From Bradyrhizobium jicamae (GTDB lineage Bacteria; Pseudomonadota; Alphaproteobacteria; Rhizobiales; Xanthobacteraceae): a stretch of DNA of 64,000 bases. The stretch spans positions 54,952 through 118,951 of the forward strand of contig NZ_JAFCJX010000026.1 in NCBI RefSeq assembly GCF_018130695.1. Reading direction: 5' to 3'. The position numbers were made by a program, and so were the translations under genes. Below, piece after piece: positions 16,766-25,401 of this stretch (position 1 is the first letter of the stretch; each line of letters opens with the position of its first letter). The notes below the pieces were generated by a model. That model ran no database searches. It was not told the DNA's origin and saw nothing but the letters and a program-made list of their open reading frames with translations.

Positions 16766-17452
16766 TCATATGCCGAACACGGCCACCGCCCGGATCGGTG
16801 AGGCCGTCCCATCGCGCCACTTCATCGGCAGGCCGATGAAGGTGAACTGGCCCTGACCAAGCAGCGCTTCGAGATTGCACAGGCTTTCGATGTGCGTGAT
16901 GTCGAGGTCGAGGCAGGCCTTGTGCACCAGGAGATTGACGTCGCTGTCCGGTCCCGGCCGCATCGAGTCGATGCCGAAATGGACGATCCCCCGTTTGGCA
17001 AGCCACTCGGTGGCGGCAACGTTCACGCCAGCATTGTCGGTTGAATAGGCCTTGCGCGGAAACGTGCGCTCATGATGGCCGGTGCAGAGCAGGACCGTGC
17101 CACCGCGGGGAACGCCGACGCCCGCCTGCTTCACCGCGGCTTCAAGGTCGGCCGGCGTGATCTCCGCGCGCGGCGCGATGTGGCGCAGGTCGAGGCAGAT
17201 GCCGGGGACGATGCACTTCTCCAGCGGGTACTGATCGATGGAGATACCACTCGGACCGAAATGCCGGGGCGCATCGATATGGGTGCCGCCGTGATCGGCC
17301 ATCGAGATGAACATCGATGCGAGCCCGTAGACGTTGCCGGACTCCGCAAGCGCTTCAGTGTGGTTCTTCCACATCCCGTGGATGATCGGCGGATGGCCCG
17401 GATAGCTCGGGGTCCGATGATAGAGTTCGCGGCTGAGGTCGACGATCTTCAC
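16766..17452 (-). CDS. Cyclase-family protein (kynurenine formamidase-like)
   Basis: A 228-residue metal-dependent hydrolase of the cyclase/KynB family. The metal-binding signature HGGTHIDAPRHF is intact, and the N-terminal VDLSRELYHRTPSYPGHP is typical. GTG 17452 is chosen because GGGAGA lies upstream and the earlier part of the frame runs into the DctM gene. Family members hydrolyse N-formylkynurenine, isatin and cyclic amides. Placed with an ACMSD-like amidohydrolase, it fits an aromatic or heterocyclic amide degradation route, but the actual substrate cannot be read from sequence. Confidence 0.85.
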   Translation of the reverse strand: MKIVDLSRELYHRTPSYPGHPPIIHGMWKNHTEALAESGNVYGLASMFISMADHGGTHIDAPRHFGPSGISIDQYPLEKCIVPGICLDLRHIAPRAEITPADLEAAVKQAGVGVPRGGTVLLCTGHHERTFPRKAYSTDNAGVNVAATEWLAKRGIVHFGIDSMRPGPDSDVNLLVHKACLDLDITHIESLCNLEALLGQGQFTFIGLPMKWRDGTASPIRAVAVFGI

Positions 17453-17484
17453 GAGAGTCTCCCCGCCGCGAACTGCGCACTGCA

Positions 17485-18774
17485 CTAAAATCCGAACAAT
17501 CTCGGCAACGCCAGCGACAGCCACGGCACGTAGGTTACGATCATCAGTACCGTAAACATCACGTAGTAGAATGGCCAGATGCCGCGCATCACTTCATCGA
17601 CCGAAACCTTGCCGATGGCGCAACCAACGAACAGGGTTGTTCCCACCGGCGGGGTCAGCAGGCCGATACCGAGGTTGAGCAGCATCACGATGCCGAAATG
17701 CACGGGATCGATGCCGAAGCTCTTCACCACCGGTAGCAGGATGGGGGTGCAGATCAGGAGCAGCGGCGCGAGATCGAGCGCGGTTCCGAGGATCAGCAGC
17801 ATGATGTTCAGCCACATCAGCAGCACGTATTTGTTGCTCGATATGGCAACGAAGAACTCGGTCATCTTGGCCGGCATCTGCATCAGCGCAGCGACATAGC
17901 CGAAGCACGACGCGGTCGCGACCAGCGTCAGCACCATCGCCACGGTCTGCAGGGTCTTGTAGACCAGGATCGGCAGTTCGGACCATTTGTAGTCGCGGTA
18001 GACGAACATCGTGACGAAGAAGGCCCAGACGCAGGCGACAGCGCCGGCCTCGATCGGCGTGAACACGCCGGTCAGGATGCCGCCCAGCACGATCACCAGT
18101 GTCACGATTCCCCACACGGCTTCGCCCAGCATCCTGACAGCCTGGCGGATCGGCACCGGCTCTCCTTTGGGATGCTTGTCCCGATAGGCGTAGAACAGGC
18201 ACAGCACCATCAGCGAGAAGCCGAGCAGCAGCCCGGGGAGCACGCCGGCCAGGAACAGGCTGGTGATCGAGACCACGCCGCCCGTCGCCAGCGAGTAGAT
18301 CACGGAGTTGTGGCTTGGGGGGATGATGATCGCCTGCAGTGAGGCGCTGATCGTCACGTTGGTTGCGAATACCCGTGGATAGCCCTTGTCGGCCATTTGC
18401 GGGATCATCACCGAGCCGATCGCCGACGTATCGGCAACCGACGATCCCGAGATGCCGCTCATGATGGTGGTGGCAAGGATGTTGACCTGCGAGAGGCCGC
18501 CTCGCATCCGCGTGAATCCGACGACGACGGCGGCGAAGTCGACCAGTCTTCGGGCCATACCGCCCTCGGCCATGATCGCGCCCGCCAGCACGAAGAAGGG
18601 AATCGTCAGCATCGAGACCTTGCCGACGCCGCTGGCGAATTGCTGCATCACCGCGCCAACCGGCAGGTCGATCCAGAGCGCGCCGACCAGTGATGACAGT
18701 GCCAGCGCATAGGCGATCGGCATGCCGATCGCGAAGAAGAAGCACATGCTGAGAAGCAGGACTGCGATATCCAT
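17485..18774 (-). CDS. TRAP transporter large permease (DctM-like)
   Basis: A 429-residue, very hydrophobic inner-membrane protein of the DctM family, beginning MDIAVLLLSMCFFFAIGMPIAYAL. Conserved segments include GISGSSVADTSAIGSVMIP and LLTPPVGTTLFVGCAIGKVS. Length is normal for DctM. It is preceded by the small permease (4-bp gap) and followed 32 bp later by the cyclase gene. It should use an ion gradient to move the ligand delivered by the DctP-like protein. Confidence 0.92.
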   Translation of the reverse strand: MDIAVLLLSMCFFFAIGMPIAYALALSSLVGALWIDLPVGAVMQQFASGVGKVSMLTIPFFVLAGAIMAEGGMARRLVDFAAVVVGFTRMRGGLSQVNILATTIMSGISGSSVADTSAIGSVMIPQMADKGYPRVFATNVTISASLQAIIIPPSHNSVIYSLATGGVVSITSLFLAGVLPGLLLGFSLMVLCLFYAYRDKHPKGEPVPIRQAVRMLGEAVWGIVTLVIVLGGILTGVFTPIEAGAVACVWAFFVTMFVYRDYKWSELPILVYKTLQTVAMVLTLVATASCFGYVAALMQMPAKMTEFFVAISSNKYVLLMWLNIMLLILGTALDLAPLLLICTPILLPVVKSFGIDPVHFGIVMLLNLGIGLLTPPVGTTLFVGCAIGKVSVDEVMRGIWPFYYVMFTVLMIVTYVPWLSLALPRLFGF

Positions 18775-18778
18775 GGGA

Positions 18779-19300
18779 TTACTCGACCGGTACGTGAGCG
18801 TCGCTGCCGTCGCGCGGCGGCGGCCCGATGGTCAGGCGTTCGACGACAAAAAGGAACATCATGGCGCCGCTCACCACGATGGGCAGGTAGGTGATACCGA
18901 CCGACAGCCACGGGAATTCGTCAACCGAATTGCCCCAGGTGGTATCAACGAGTCTCAGTCCCCACACCACCATGAAGATTGCGATCACGCCCATCAGCAC
19001 TTCGCTCAGGAAGAGACAGGCGCGCCGCAACAGCGGAGGAAGCAAATCGGTTCCCACCGTCATGTTCATGTGGATGCGCTGACGGTAGCAGTTGGCCGAA
19101 CCGATGAAGGTGATGCCGACAGTCAGCAGCACGGCCATCGGCTCGGGCCATGATGCGGCGCTGTTCAGGATGTACCGGGTGTAGACCGCCCACGGAATGA
19201 CTGCCGAGACCAGCACGAGTGCCGCGCACCCGATCACGGCACCGGTCCAGTAGACCGCGTCGTTCACACGCCGAAAAATGCCGGCTGCAGAATTGGACAT
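18779..19300 (-). CDS. TRAP transporter small permease (DctQ-like)
   Basis: A 173-residue four-helix membrane protein of the DctQ family. ATG 19300 gives the usual length; the open frame extends upstream to 19381 without family similarity. Recognisable are RYILNSAASWPEPMAVLL, the family's membrane helix with W-x-E, and QRIHMNMTV. It lies between dctP (91 bp away) and dctM (4 bp away) in the standard P-Q-M order. Confidence 0.88.
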   Translation of the reverse strand: MSNSAAGIFRRVNDAVYWTGAVIGCAALVLVSAVIPWAVYTRYILNSAASWPEPMAVLLTVGITFIGSANCYRQRIHMNMTVGTDLLPPLLRRACLFLSEVLMGVIAIFMVVWGLRLVDTTWGNSVDEFPWLSVGITYLPIVVSGAMMFLFVVERLTIGPPPRDGSDAHVPVE

Positions 19301-19391
19301 CTCAACCTCGAGAATGACGGCGCTTTGAATCGCTTCGGAGGCGCGGGAAGGGGCCGGACCGGAATCGTCCGGCCCCTTCAATCGCTGGGCG

Positions 19392-20414
19392 CTAGTTTAC
19401 GGCCTCGATGCGCTTGACCATCGCCGCGTATTTGGCGCCGTATTTGTCCCAAACCGGCTTCACCGCGTCCTGGAACGGCTTCTTGTCGATCTCAGTGACG
19501 ATCTCGGTGCCGATCGATTTCATCTTTTCGAGCGCGGCGTTCTCGGCCTCGTACCAGAGCGCACGTTGCTCCTGCTGCGCTTCCTTTGAAAGCTTCTTGA
19601 TCAGCGCTTGATCGTCCGGTGACAGCTTTTGCCAGGAAATCTTCGAAAAGACCAAAAGCTCGGGAATGATCAGGTGCTCGGTCATCGTGAAATACTTGGC
19701 GACCTGGTAGTGGTTCTGCGCCACGAATGAGGGGGCATTGTTTTCGGCGCCGTCGATCACGCCGGTCTGCATCGCGCTGAAAACCTGATCGAAGCCGAGC
19801 GCGATGCCATTGCCCCCCAGCGCATTCATGGTGTCGACAAACAGCGGATTGCCGATCATTCGGATCTTGAGGCCCTTGAGGTCGGCGATGGATTTGATCG
19901 GCCGCTTGCTGTTGTAGATGTTGCGCGATCCGGCGTTCATCCAGCACAGCGCGACCAGTCCGGTCTTCTCGTTGGCGGTGATCTTCGCCAGCAGTTCGTC
20001 ACCGATCTCGCCGTCGATGACCTTCTCCATGTGCTTGGAGTCGCGGAACACGAACGGCATGTTGAAGACGTTGACATCATCCACGACGGGGCCGACGGCG
20101 CCCACCGAAATGCGGGCAATCTGCAGCGCGCCGAGCTGCGCCTGCTCGATCATCTCCTTCTCGCCGCCGAGCTGCATGGAAGGGAACATCTGGATCGTCA
20201 GCCGGCCGTTCGTGGCGGTCTCCAGCTTCTTGCCCATCCGCATCACGGCTTCGACCGTCGGATAGCCCAAGGGATGAACGTCCGATGCCTTCAGCACCAT
20301 CTTCGTCTGGGCCAATGCAGAGGACATCGGTGCTGTGGTCGCCATCGCGGCTCCGAGCCCTGCGCCCAGCTTGATGAAGTCTCGGCGGCCGATGCCTGAA
20401 TAAGATGCCGTCAT
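19392..20414 (-). CDS. TRAP transporter solute-binding protein (DctP-like)
   Basis: A 340-residue periplasmic binding protein with a twin-arginine signal (IGRRDFIKLGAGLGAAMATT). Family blocks include FPSMQLGGEKEMIEQAQLGA, the motif that contacts the carboxylate ligand region (GLKIRMIGNPLFVDTMNALG) and MQTGVIDGAENN. The usual ligand-binding Arg lies in KGLKIRMIG. It is the first structural gene after the GntR regulator (51-bp gap). Ligands of the family are typically organic acids, which fits the degradative enzymes in the operon. Confidence 0.92.
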   Translation of the reverse strand: MTASYSGIGRRDFIKLGAGLGAAMATTAPMSSALAQTKMVLKASDVHPLGYPTVEAVMRMGKKLETATNGRLTIQMFPSMQLGGEKEMIEQAQLGALQIARISVGAVGPVVDDVNVFNMPFVFRDSKHMEKVIDGEIGDELLAKITANEKTGLVALCWMNAGSRNIYNSKRPIKSIADLKGLKIRMIGNPLFVDTMNALGGNGIALGFDQVFSAMQTGVIDGAENNAPSFVAQNHYQVAKYFTMTEHLIIPELLVFSKISWQKLSPDDQALIKKLSKEAQQEQRALWYEAENAALEKMKSIGTEIVTEIDKKPFQDAVKPVWDKYGAKYAAMVKRIEAVN

Positions 20415-20465
20415 GTCGTTTCCCTCCGTGAATGCACGGCCGGTGTCCGGTCCGTGGTCGTATGG

Positions 20466-21203
20466 CTAGTTGGGTTGGTCGAAGAACTCCGGATTGCTGC
20501 TTTGCGTCGAGGAGATGTCGGCGAGCAGGCGTTCGATATGCTTGGCCATCGCAGCGCCGGCGGCGACGGGGTCGCGCGCCTCGATCGCGACCATGACGCG
20601 CTCGTGCTCGGCGATCACCTCGGCCATTCGTCCCCGCACCGGCAACGTCAGCAGCCGAAAACGATCGACATGGACCTTGACCTGCAGGATCAGCCGCCAG
20701 ATGCCGGGGTATCCGGCGATCTCCGCGATTGCGGCGTGGAAGGCTTCGTCGGCCTGGTGGAATGCTGAGCGATTGTCGGCGGCGTCGGCTTCGCGCTGGG
20801 CCTGCAGGATCGCCTGCAGGCTGAGGATCTGGCTGGGACTTGCGCGCTCGGTCGCCATCCGCGTCGTGGTTTCCTCGAGCGATCGGCGCACGATGATGGC
20901 TTCGGGCAGCGCCGCCATCGGAATCCGCGAGACGAAGATGCCCGATTGCGGGAAAATCTCGAGCAGGCCTTCGTCCGACAGTTTCAGGATGGCTTCGCGC
21001 ACCGGCGTGCGGCTCACCCCATAGGACAGGGCGATTTCGGCCTCCGAGATCGCCGCGCCGGGGCGGCGCTGCAGCGAGACCAGTTCCGCGCGAAGCTCCT
21101 GGTAGATGCGCGCTGATGCCGTGGCCGCGCGCGGCCGGCCAACCCGGCGCGGGCCGCCGCGACGGGACGTCATCTCTGGCTTTTTTGGCGCGCCCGCGGG
21201 CAT
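20466..21203 (-). CDS. GntR-family (FadR/FCD) transcriptional regulator
   Basis: A 245-residue repressor-type regulator. The N-terminal winged helix contains SYGVSRTPVREAILKL, the GntR recognition helix. The C-terminal FCD domain carries the metal/effector residues in FHQADEAFHAAI and the later conserved histidines. ATG 21203 has GGAGCAGGA just upstream; the frame continues to 21947 only as a shadow of the divergent SDR gene. It starts the TRAP/cyclase/amidohydrolase operon and faces an SDR gene across a 99-bp region with a 24-bp near-perfect palindrome, its probable operator. The effector is probably the imported acid or an intermediate. Confidence 0.88.
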   Translation of the reverse strand: MPAGAPKKPEMTSRRGGPRRVGRPRAATASARIYQELRAELVSLQRRPGAAISEAEIALSYGVSRTPVREAILKLSDEGLLEIFPQSGIFVSRIPMAALPEAIIVRRSLEETTTRMATERASPSQILSLQAILQAQREADAADNRSAFHQADEAFHAAIAEIAGYPGIWRLILQVKVHVDRFRLLTLPVRGRMAEVIAEHERVMVAIEARDPVAAGAAMAKHIERLLADISSTQSSNPEFFDQPN

Positions 21204-21215
21204 TCCTGCTCCCAA

Positions 21216-21239
21216 AATTGATATATTAGTATATGAATT
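21216..21239. promoter_or_regulatory. Probable GntR operator palindrome
   Basis: Two 12-bp half-sites, AATTGATATATT and AGTATATGAATT, form an inverted repeat matching at 10 of 12 positions, centred between 21227 and 21228. It lies 13 bp before the GntR start and about 64 bp before the divergent SDR start, in an otherwise GC-rich genome, where an AT-rich symmetric block stands out. FadR-type regulators bind short AT-rich palindromes of this kind. Confidence 0.6.
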
Positions 21240-21302
21240 GGAATCAGAAGGCAAATCCGGGATTGGTGCTGTCCCCGGATTCTCGGGAGTGGGAGTTTTG
21301 AC

Positions 21303-22109
21303 GTGACTGATTATCGCAAGCTGTTCGATCTCACCGGCAAGACGGCCGTCGTGCTGGGCGCCGGGTCTGGCATTGGTAAATCCTCGGCCGAGGCGCTGGC
21401 CTCGCTGGGCGCTGAGGTGCTGTGCGCAGATCGGGCGCAGGAGGATGCGGAAGTAACCGCGGCGGCGATCCGCACGAACGGCGGCAGCGCTGCTGCTGCC
21501 GCCTGCGATGCGGCCGATCGCGGCAGTGTCGAGGCGCTGGCCGCGAAGGCGATGCAGCAGTTTCCGCGGCTCGACATCGCGGTCACGACGCCCGGCCTCA
21601 ACATCCGCAAGACCATCCTCGACTACACCGAGGAGGATCTCGACCGCGTCATCAATCTCAACATCAAGGGTACGGTTTGGTTCTTCCAGTCCTTTGGAAG
21701 GATCATGGTCAAGCAGCAAGGCGGCAGTCTGATCGCGTGCTCGTCGGTGCGTGCGGTGACCATCGAGCCGGGGCTGGGCGTCTATGGCTCGACCAAGGCC
21801 GCGATAGGGCTTTTGGTGAAGGGCTTTGCGTCGGAGGTCGGTCGTTCCGGCGTCCGCGTCAATGCGATCGCACCGAGCATTGCCGAGACGGCGCTGACGG
21901 GACCGTTCAAGCAGCGGCCGGACATCTACAACCTCTATGCCGGCCACACCGTATTCAACCGCTGGAGCAGCGCCGACGAGGTCGCGACCGCGGTGGCTTA
22001 CCTGGCGTCGGACGCTGCGAGCTATGTCAGCGGCAGCACGCTGTTCGTCGATGGCGGCTGGACTGCGGTCGACGGTCCGCCGACCGGCCTGACGCAGCTG
22101 GCGCGTTAG
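21303..22109 (+). CDS. SDR-family NAD(P)-dependent oxidoreductase
   Basis: A 268-residue classical short-chain dehydrogenase. The cofactor-binding motif is GAGSGIG near residue 20, followed by an acidic CADRA end of strand 2 that favours NAD. Catalytic Ser (ACSSVRAV) and YxxxK (YGSTKAAIG) are present. The NNAG motif is replaced by TTPGLN, a departure from the consensus. It is divergent from the GntR-TRAP operon and probably co-regulated through the shared operator. It ends overlapping the ModA-like gene tail-to-tail by 4 bp. A role in oxidising a hydroxyl intermediate of the pathway is inferred. Confidence 0.87.
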   Translation: MTDYRKLFDLTGKTAVVLGAGSGIGKSSAEALASLGAEVLCADRAQEDAEVTAAAIRTNGGSAAAAACDAADRGSVEALAAKAMQQFPRLDIAVTTPGLNIRKTILDYTEEDLDRVINLNIKGTVWFFQSFGRIMVKQQGGSLIACSSVRAVTIEPGLGVYGSTKAAIGLLVKGFASEVGRSGVRVNAIAPSIAETALTGPFKQRPDIYNLYAGHTVFNRWSSADEVATAVAYLASDAASYVSGSTLFVDGGWTAVDGPPTGLTQLAR

Positions 22110-22804
22110 CCGACGAAGCCCGAGCGGCTGCGCAGGTCCTGCGCGGTCGCAGCGGTCAGCATCTCGATGAGTCGCTGCGCCGGCTGGGCTGCAGTGGCAT
22201 GCGTCGTCACCGCAGCCGTGTACATCGTCGCGAGCTCGCAGCCCGGCGGCAGCGAGCCGGACAGCTTGACGCCCTCTGTGCTGATGATTTCGGTCGCCTG
22301 CGTGCAGCCGATGGGACGCCGCGATCCGGATTCGGCCAGATGCCGCATCGCGGTGGCGCCGTTCGGAAAGATTCTGAGGCGACCCTCGACGTCATTCGTG
22401 ATGCCGAGCTGGTCCAGAACCTTCGCGACGTGAATTCCCGCGGTTGACGCCTTGGTGTCAGGCACGAAGATCTCATCCGCGTTCAAGAACGCTTGACGCA
22501 ACGCATCAGCGTCGGGGGCCTCGGCCCGCGGGTCACGGACGCGGACGGCGAGGGCCGTCTCCACGCGTCCCACATCCTTGATCGAAGTCCGGCTCACCAA
22601 TCCTTCATCGGCCAATTTCGCAACCAATGCGGCCGTCAGGATGATGATATCTGTCGGCGCGCCCGCGCGCAGCTTGTCGGCCATGGCGCCGACTGCGCCG
22701 AAATCACCGGTTATGTCGACGCCGGTCTCGGCCTTAAAAGCTTGCGCTAGGCTTCCGACCAATCCTTGCGCCGCGCCACCGCTCAAAATCTTCAACGTCG
22801 TCAT
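22106..22804 (-). CDS. ModA-like substrate-binding-domain protein without signal peptide
   Basis: A 232-residue protein of the molybdate-binding (ModA, SBP_bac_11) family, seen in LKILSGGAAQGLVGSLAQAF, GAVGAMADKLRAGAPTDIIIL and the C-terminal FPNGATAMRHLAESG region. It starts MTTLKILS directly at the mature fold with no Sec or Tat signal, so it is predicted cytoplasmic. It follows the molybdenum-hydroxylase large subunit by 5 bp in one operon. It could buffer molybdate or a related oxyanion, act as a ligand sensor, or help mature the hydroxylase; none of this is shown. Confidence 0.8.
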   Translation of the reverse strand: MTTLKILSGGAAQGLVGSLAQAFKAETGVDITGDFGAVGAMADKLRAGAPTDIIILTAALVAKLADEGLVSRTSIKDVGRVETALAVRVRDPRAEAPDADALRQAFLNADEIFVPDTKASTAGIHVAKVLDQLGITNDVEGRLRIFPNGATAMRHLAESGSRRPIGCTQATEIISTEGVKLSGSLPPGCELATMYTAAVTTHATAAQPAQRLIEMLTAATAQDLRSRSGFVG

Positions 22805-22809
22805 TGGCT

Positions 22810-24924
22810 CTATTCCATCGCCGCGATCAGGCTATCGCGGTTGATCGGGAGGTTGCGGATGCGCACGCCGAGGCAGTCGAACACCGCATTGGCAATCGCT
22901 GCGGTGACTGGCCCGTGCGCGGCTTCGCCGGCGCCGACGGGATCGAGCTCCGAACGCTGGATCAATTCGACCTCGACGTCCGGGACCTCAGTGAAGCGCA
23001 GGATCGGATAATCCGACCAACTCGTGCTGGTGATCCGCTGCTGGTCGAAGCGGACGCGCTCCTTCAGCACCCAGCTCGTGGCCTGGATCGCGCCGCCCTC
23101 GATCTGGTTGATCACGCCGTCCGGATTGATGGCCTCGCCGACATCGACTGCGAGCGTTAGCTTTCTGACGCGGATATCCTCATCGCCCTCGATCTCGGCC
23201 ACGACAGCACAATAGGCGCCGGTGTTCTTGTAGCGCGCGAAGCCGATGCCGTGGCCGATTCCGGGCGTGCGCTCCGGCTTCCAGTTCGCCCGCTTTGCGG
23301 CGGCACGGATGACATCCCTGGCGCGCTCGTCGCGCAGATAGCGAAGGCGGAAGGCGACCGGGTCCTCAGCGCGTTCGGAGGCGATCTCGTCCAGAAAGCA
23401 TTCGATCGCGAAGACATTGCCCTGCGCGCCCAGCGTCCGCAGCGCGGAGGTGCGGATCGGCATCGTGAGCAGCCGGTGGCTTTCGATCGTCCAGGCCGGG
23501 AAATTGTAGAGCGGGATCGCGTTCCGATCCGCGCCGCCGCCATTGGCCTGCGGCGGATTGCTCGAGATCATCCGCGGAAACGGCTTCTCCAGTTCGAAGC
23601 CCGCGAGCAGGGCAGGCTGTGTGGCACGTCCGGGACGGGCGGCGTGGCCGTTGCTCCAGACCGCGTGCCGCCAATCGACGATCTCGCCGGCCGGATCGAG
23701 ATCGGCCTCGATCTCGATCGCCATCGCCGCGCCGAACGGCGCTTGCGACATCTCATCCTGCCGCGACCATTGCACCCGCACGGGGCGACCGCCGGCGGTC
23801 CGGGCGAGCAAGACGGCGTCGAGCGCGACATCGTCAGCAGCGTTGTGGCCATAGCAGCCGGCGCCTTCCATGTGCTCGACGGTGATGTTCTCGACCGGCA
23901 AGTTGAGAACGAGCGCGAGATCGGCGCGCAGGAGATAGACGCCCTGGCTGTGGGTCCAGACGTGCACCTTGTCCCCGGTCCATTGTGCGATTGCGCAGGA
24001 CGGCGCGATCGATGCATGTGCGATGTAGGGGCGGGTGTATTGGCGCCGGATCGTGCGGGCCTTGGTCGCAGGTGTCGGCGCAGGCCGCGTATCGATCACG
24101 GTCAGCTCCGACGGCTCGGCCTTCAGGAACGACGCCAGATCGTTCTCATCCGGCAGCGCATCGCCTTCCGACCACACCGCAGCTTTACCCAGCGCCTGCA
24201 GGGCGATCTCCGCGCCGTTCTCGGTCTCGCTGACAACACCGCAAAAGCGTCCGTCACGCACGATTGCGACGAGGCCGGCCGTGGTGCGGGTCGTTTCGTC
24301 CTTCAGTGCGATCAGGCTCGCCCGCGCGTTGTCCGGCCTTAGCACGCGGCCGTACAACATGTTCGGCAAGACCTGATCCTGGATGAAGGGCGGTCGGCCG
24401 AACACCTTGTCGGGAATGTCCAGCCGCTCGACGGAATGCCCCGCCAGCGAACGCTGCGCGATCGCCTTTGCGCTTGCACCGGCCGTCGCCTCGCGTTTGA
24501 GATCGACATCTTCAGCCAGTTCCCAATAGCTGGTCCTGACATTGCCGGGCCCCGAGATCGTACCGTCTTCGACCGAAAGCGTATCGGCAGCGACACCGAG
24601 CCGGTCGGACGCCGCGACAAGGAAGATCCGGCGAATTTCGGCACAGGCGTGGCGCAGAGCGCGGCCCGATTGCTGTATCGAAAGGCTTCCGGAGGTGACG
24701 CCCTCGTTCGGGCTCATCGCCGTCGAGGCACGCACCATGCGGACGCGCGCGATGTCGACGTCGAGTTCGTCAGCCGCGATCTGCGCCAGTGCCGTCACGA
24801 TGCCCTGGCCGATCTCGACCTTTCCCGGCGACACCAGCACATGCCCGTCGCGCGAGAATGTCAGCCACGAGGACAGCAATGGATTGGCCGCGAGGCTCAC
24901 GGGCAATTTCGGAGGGGCGTTCAT
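22810..24924 (-). CDS. Molybdopterin-binding hydroxylase large subunit (IorB-like)
   Basis: A 704-residue large subunit related to isoquinoline 1-oxidoreductase beta and the CO dehydrogenase L family. It contains the cofactor loop KVEIGQGIVTAL near residue 35, a central GAGCYGHNAADDVALDA and the C-terminal GAGEAAHGP with the likely catalytic Glu. No signal peptide is seen. ATG 24924 overlaps the stop of the [2Fe-2S] gene (ATGA); the frame stays open upstream only as a shadow. No FAD subunit gene accompanies it, as in IorAB-type two-subunit enzymes, which use an alternative electron acceptor. The substrate is probably an N-heterocycle or aldehyde, unproven. Confidence 0.88.
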   Translation of the reverse strand: MNAPPKLPVSLAANPLLSSWLTFSRDGHVLVSPGKVEIGQGIVTALAQIAADELDVDIARVRMVRASTAMSPNEGVTSGSLSIQQSGRALRHACAEIRRIFLVAASDRLGVAADTLSVEDGTISGPGNVRTSYWELAEDVDLKREATAGASAKAIAQRSLAGHSVERLDIPDKVFGRPPFIQDQVLPNMLYGRVLRPDNARASLIALKDETTRTTAGLVAIVRDGRFCGVVSETENGAEIALQALGKAAVWSEGDALPDENDLASFLKAEPSELTVIDTRPAPTPATKARTIRRQYTRPYIAHASIAPSCAIAQWTGDKVHVWTHSQGVYLLRADLALVLNLPVENITVEHMEGAGCYGHNAADDVALDAVLLARTAGGRPVRVQWSRQDEMSQAPFGAAMAIEIEADLDPAGEIVDWRHAVWSNGHAARPGRATQPALLAGFELEKPFPRMISSNPPQANGGGADRNAIPLYNFPAWTIESHRLLTMPIRTSALRTLGAQGNVFAIECFLDEIASERAEDPVAFRLRYLRDERARDVIRAAAKRANWKPERTPGIGHGIGFARYKNTGAYCAVVAEIEGDEDIRVRKLTLAVDVGEAINPDGVINQIEGGAIQATSWVLKERVRFDQQRITSTSWSDYPILRFTEVPDVEVELIQRSELDPVGAGEAAHGPVTAAIANAVFDCLGVRIRNLPINRDSLIAAME

Positions 24925-25391
24925 CTGGCCGCCATCTCCGCAGCTGCGCGCAGCACGGCGCGCACCATCCTGTTGTGCGCGCCGCAGCGGCAGAGATTGC
25001 CGTCGAGCGCGCGCTTCACGTCGTCTTTCGACGGTGAAGGGTTTTGCTTCAGCAACGCCGCTGCGCTGATCAGGATGCCTGAGACGCAATAGCCGCATTG
25101 CAGCGCCTGCTCGGCGATGAAGGCGCGCTGCAGCGGATGCGGATGCTCGGCGCTGCCAAGTCCCTCCAGCGTCATGACCTCCTTGCCGGCAACCGACCAC
25201 AGTGGCATATCGCATGAGCTCACGGCGCGACCGTCGACCATGACGTTGCAGGCACCGCATTCGCCGGCACCGCACCCGAAATGCGGTCCGGTCACCGCAA
25301 GCGATCCGCGCAGCACATCCAGCAACATCCGGTCGGGATCGGTGTCGACATCTCTCTCGACGCCATTGAGGCGGAATCGAACGCTAGGCAT
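24921..25391 (-). CDS. (2Fe-2S)-binding subunit of molybdenum hydroxylase (IorA-like)
   Basis: A 156-residue small electron-transfer subunit with two [2Fe-2S] clusters. The plant-ferredoxin-type site is CGAGECGACNVMVDG plus a later Cys (SSCDMP). The second four-cysteine domain is visible as QCGYCVSG and LCRCGAHN. It is of standard length for CoxS/IorA proteins. The gene follows a TctC gene by 10 bp and overlaps the large subunit by 4 bp. It transfers electrons from the Mo site to an external acceptor. Confidence 0.92.
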   Translation of the reverse strand: MPSVRFRLNGVERDVDTDPDRMLLDVLRGSLAVTGPHFGCGAGECGACNVMVDGRAVSSCDMPLWSVAGKEVMTLEGLGSAEHPHPLQRAFIAEQALQCGYCVSGILISAAALLKQNPSPSKDDVKRALDGNLCRCGAHNRMVRAVLRAAAEMAAR

Positions 25392-25401
25392 TTGCAGCCT
25401 C

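Noticed and set aside
20466..21947. A 493-codon open frame on the minus strand suggesting a GntR fusion
   Set aside because: The extension beyond 21203 is antisense to the SDR gene and has no domain-like sequence; a good ribosome-binding site marks 21203.
22810..25275. An 821-codon version of the Mo-hydroxylase large subunit
   Set aside because: The first 117 codons overlap the [2Fe-2S] gene in another frame; ATG 24924 overlapping its stop is the normal arrangement.
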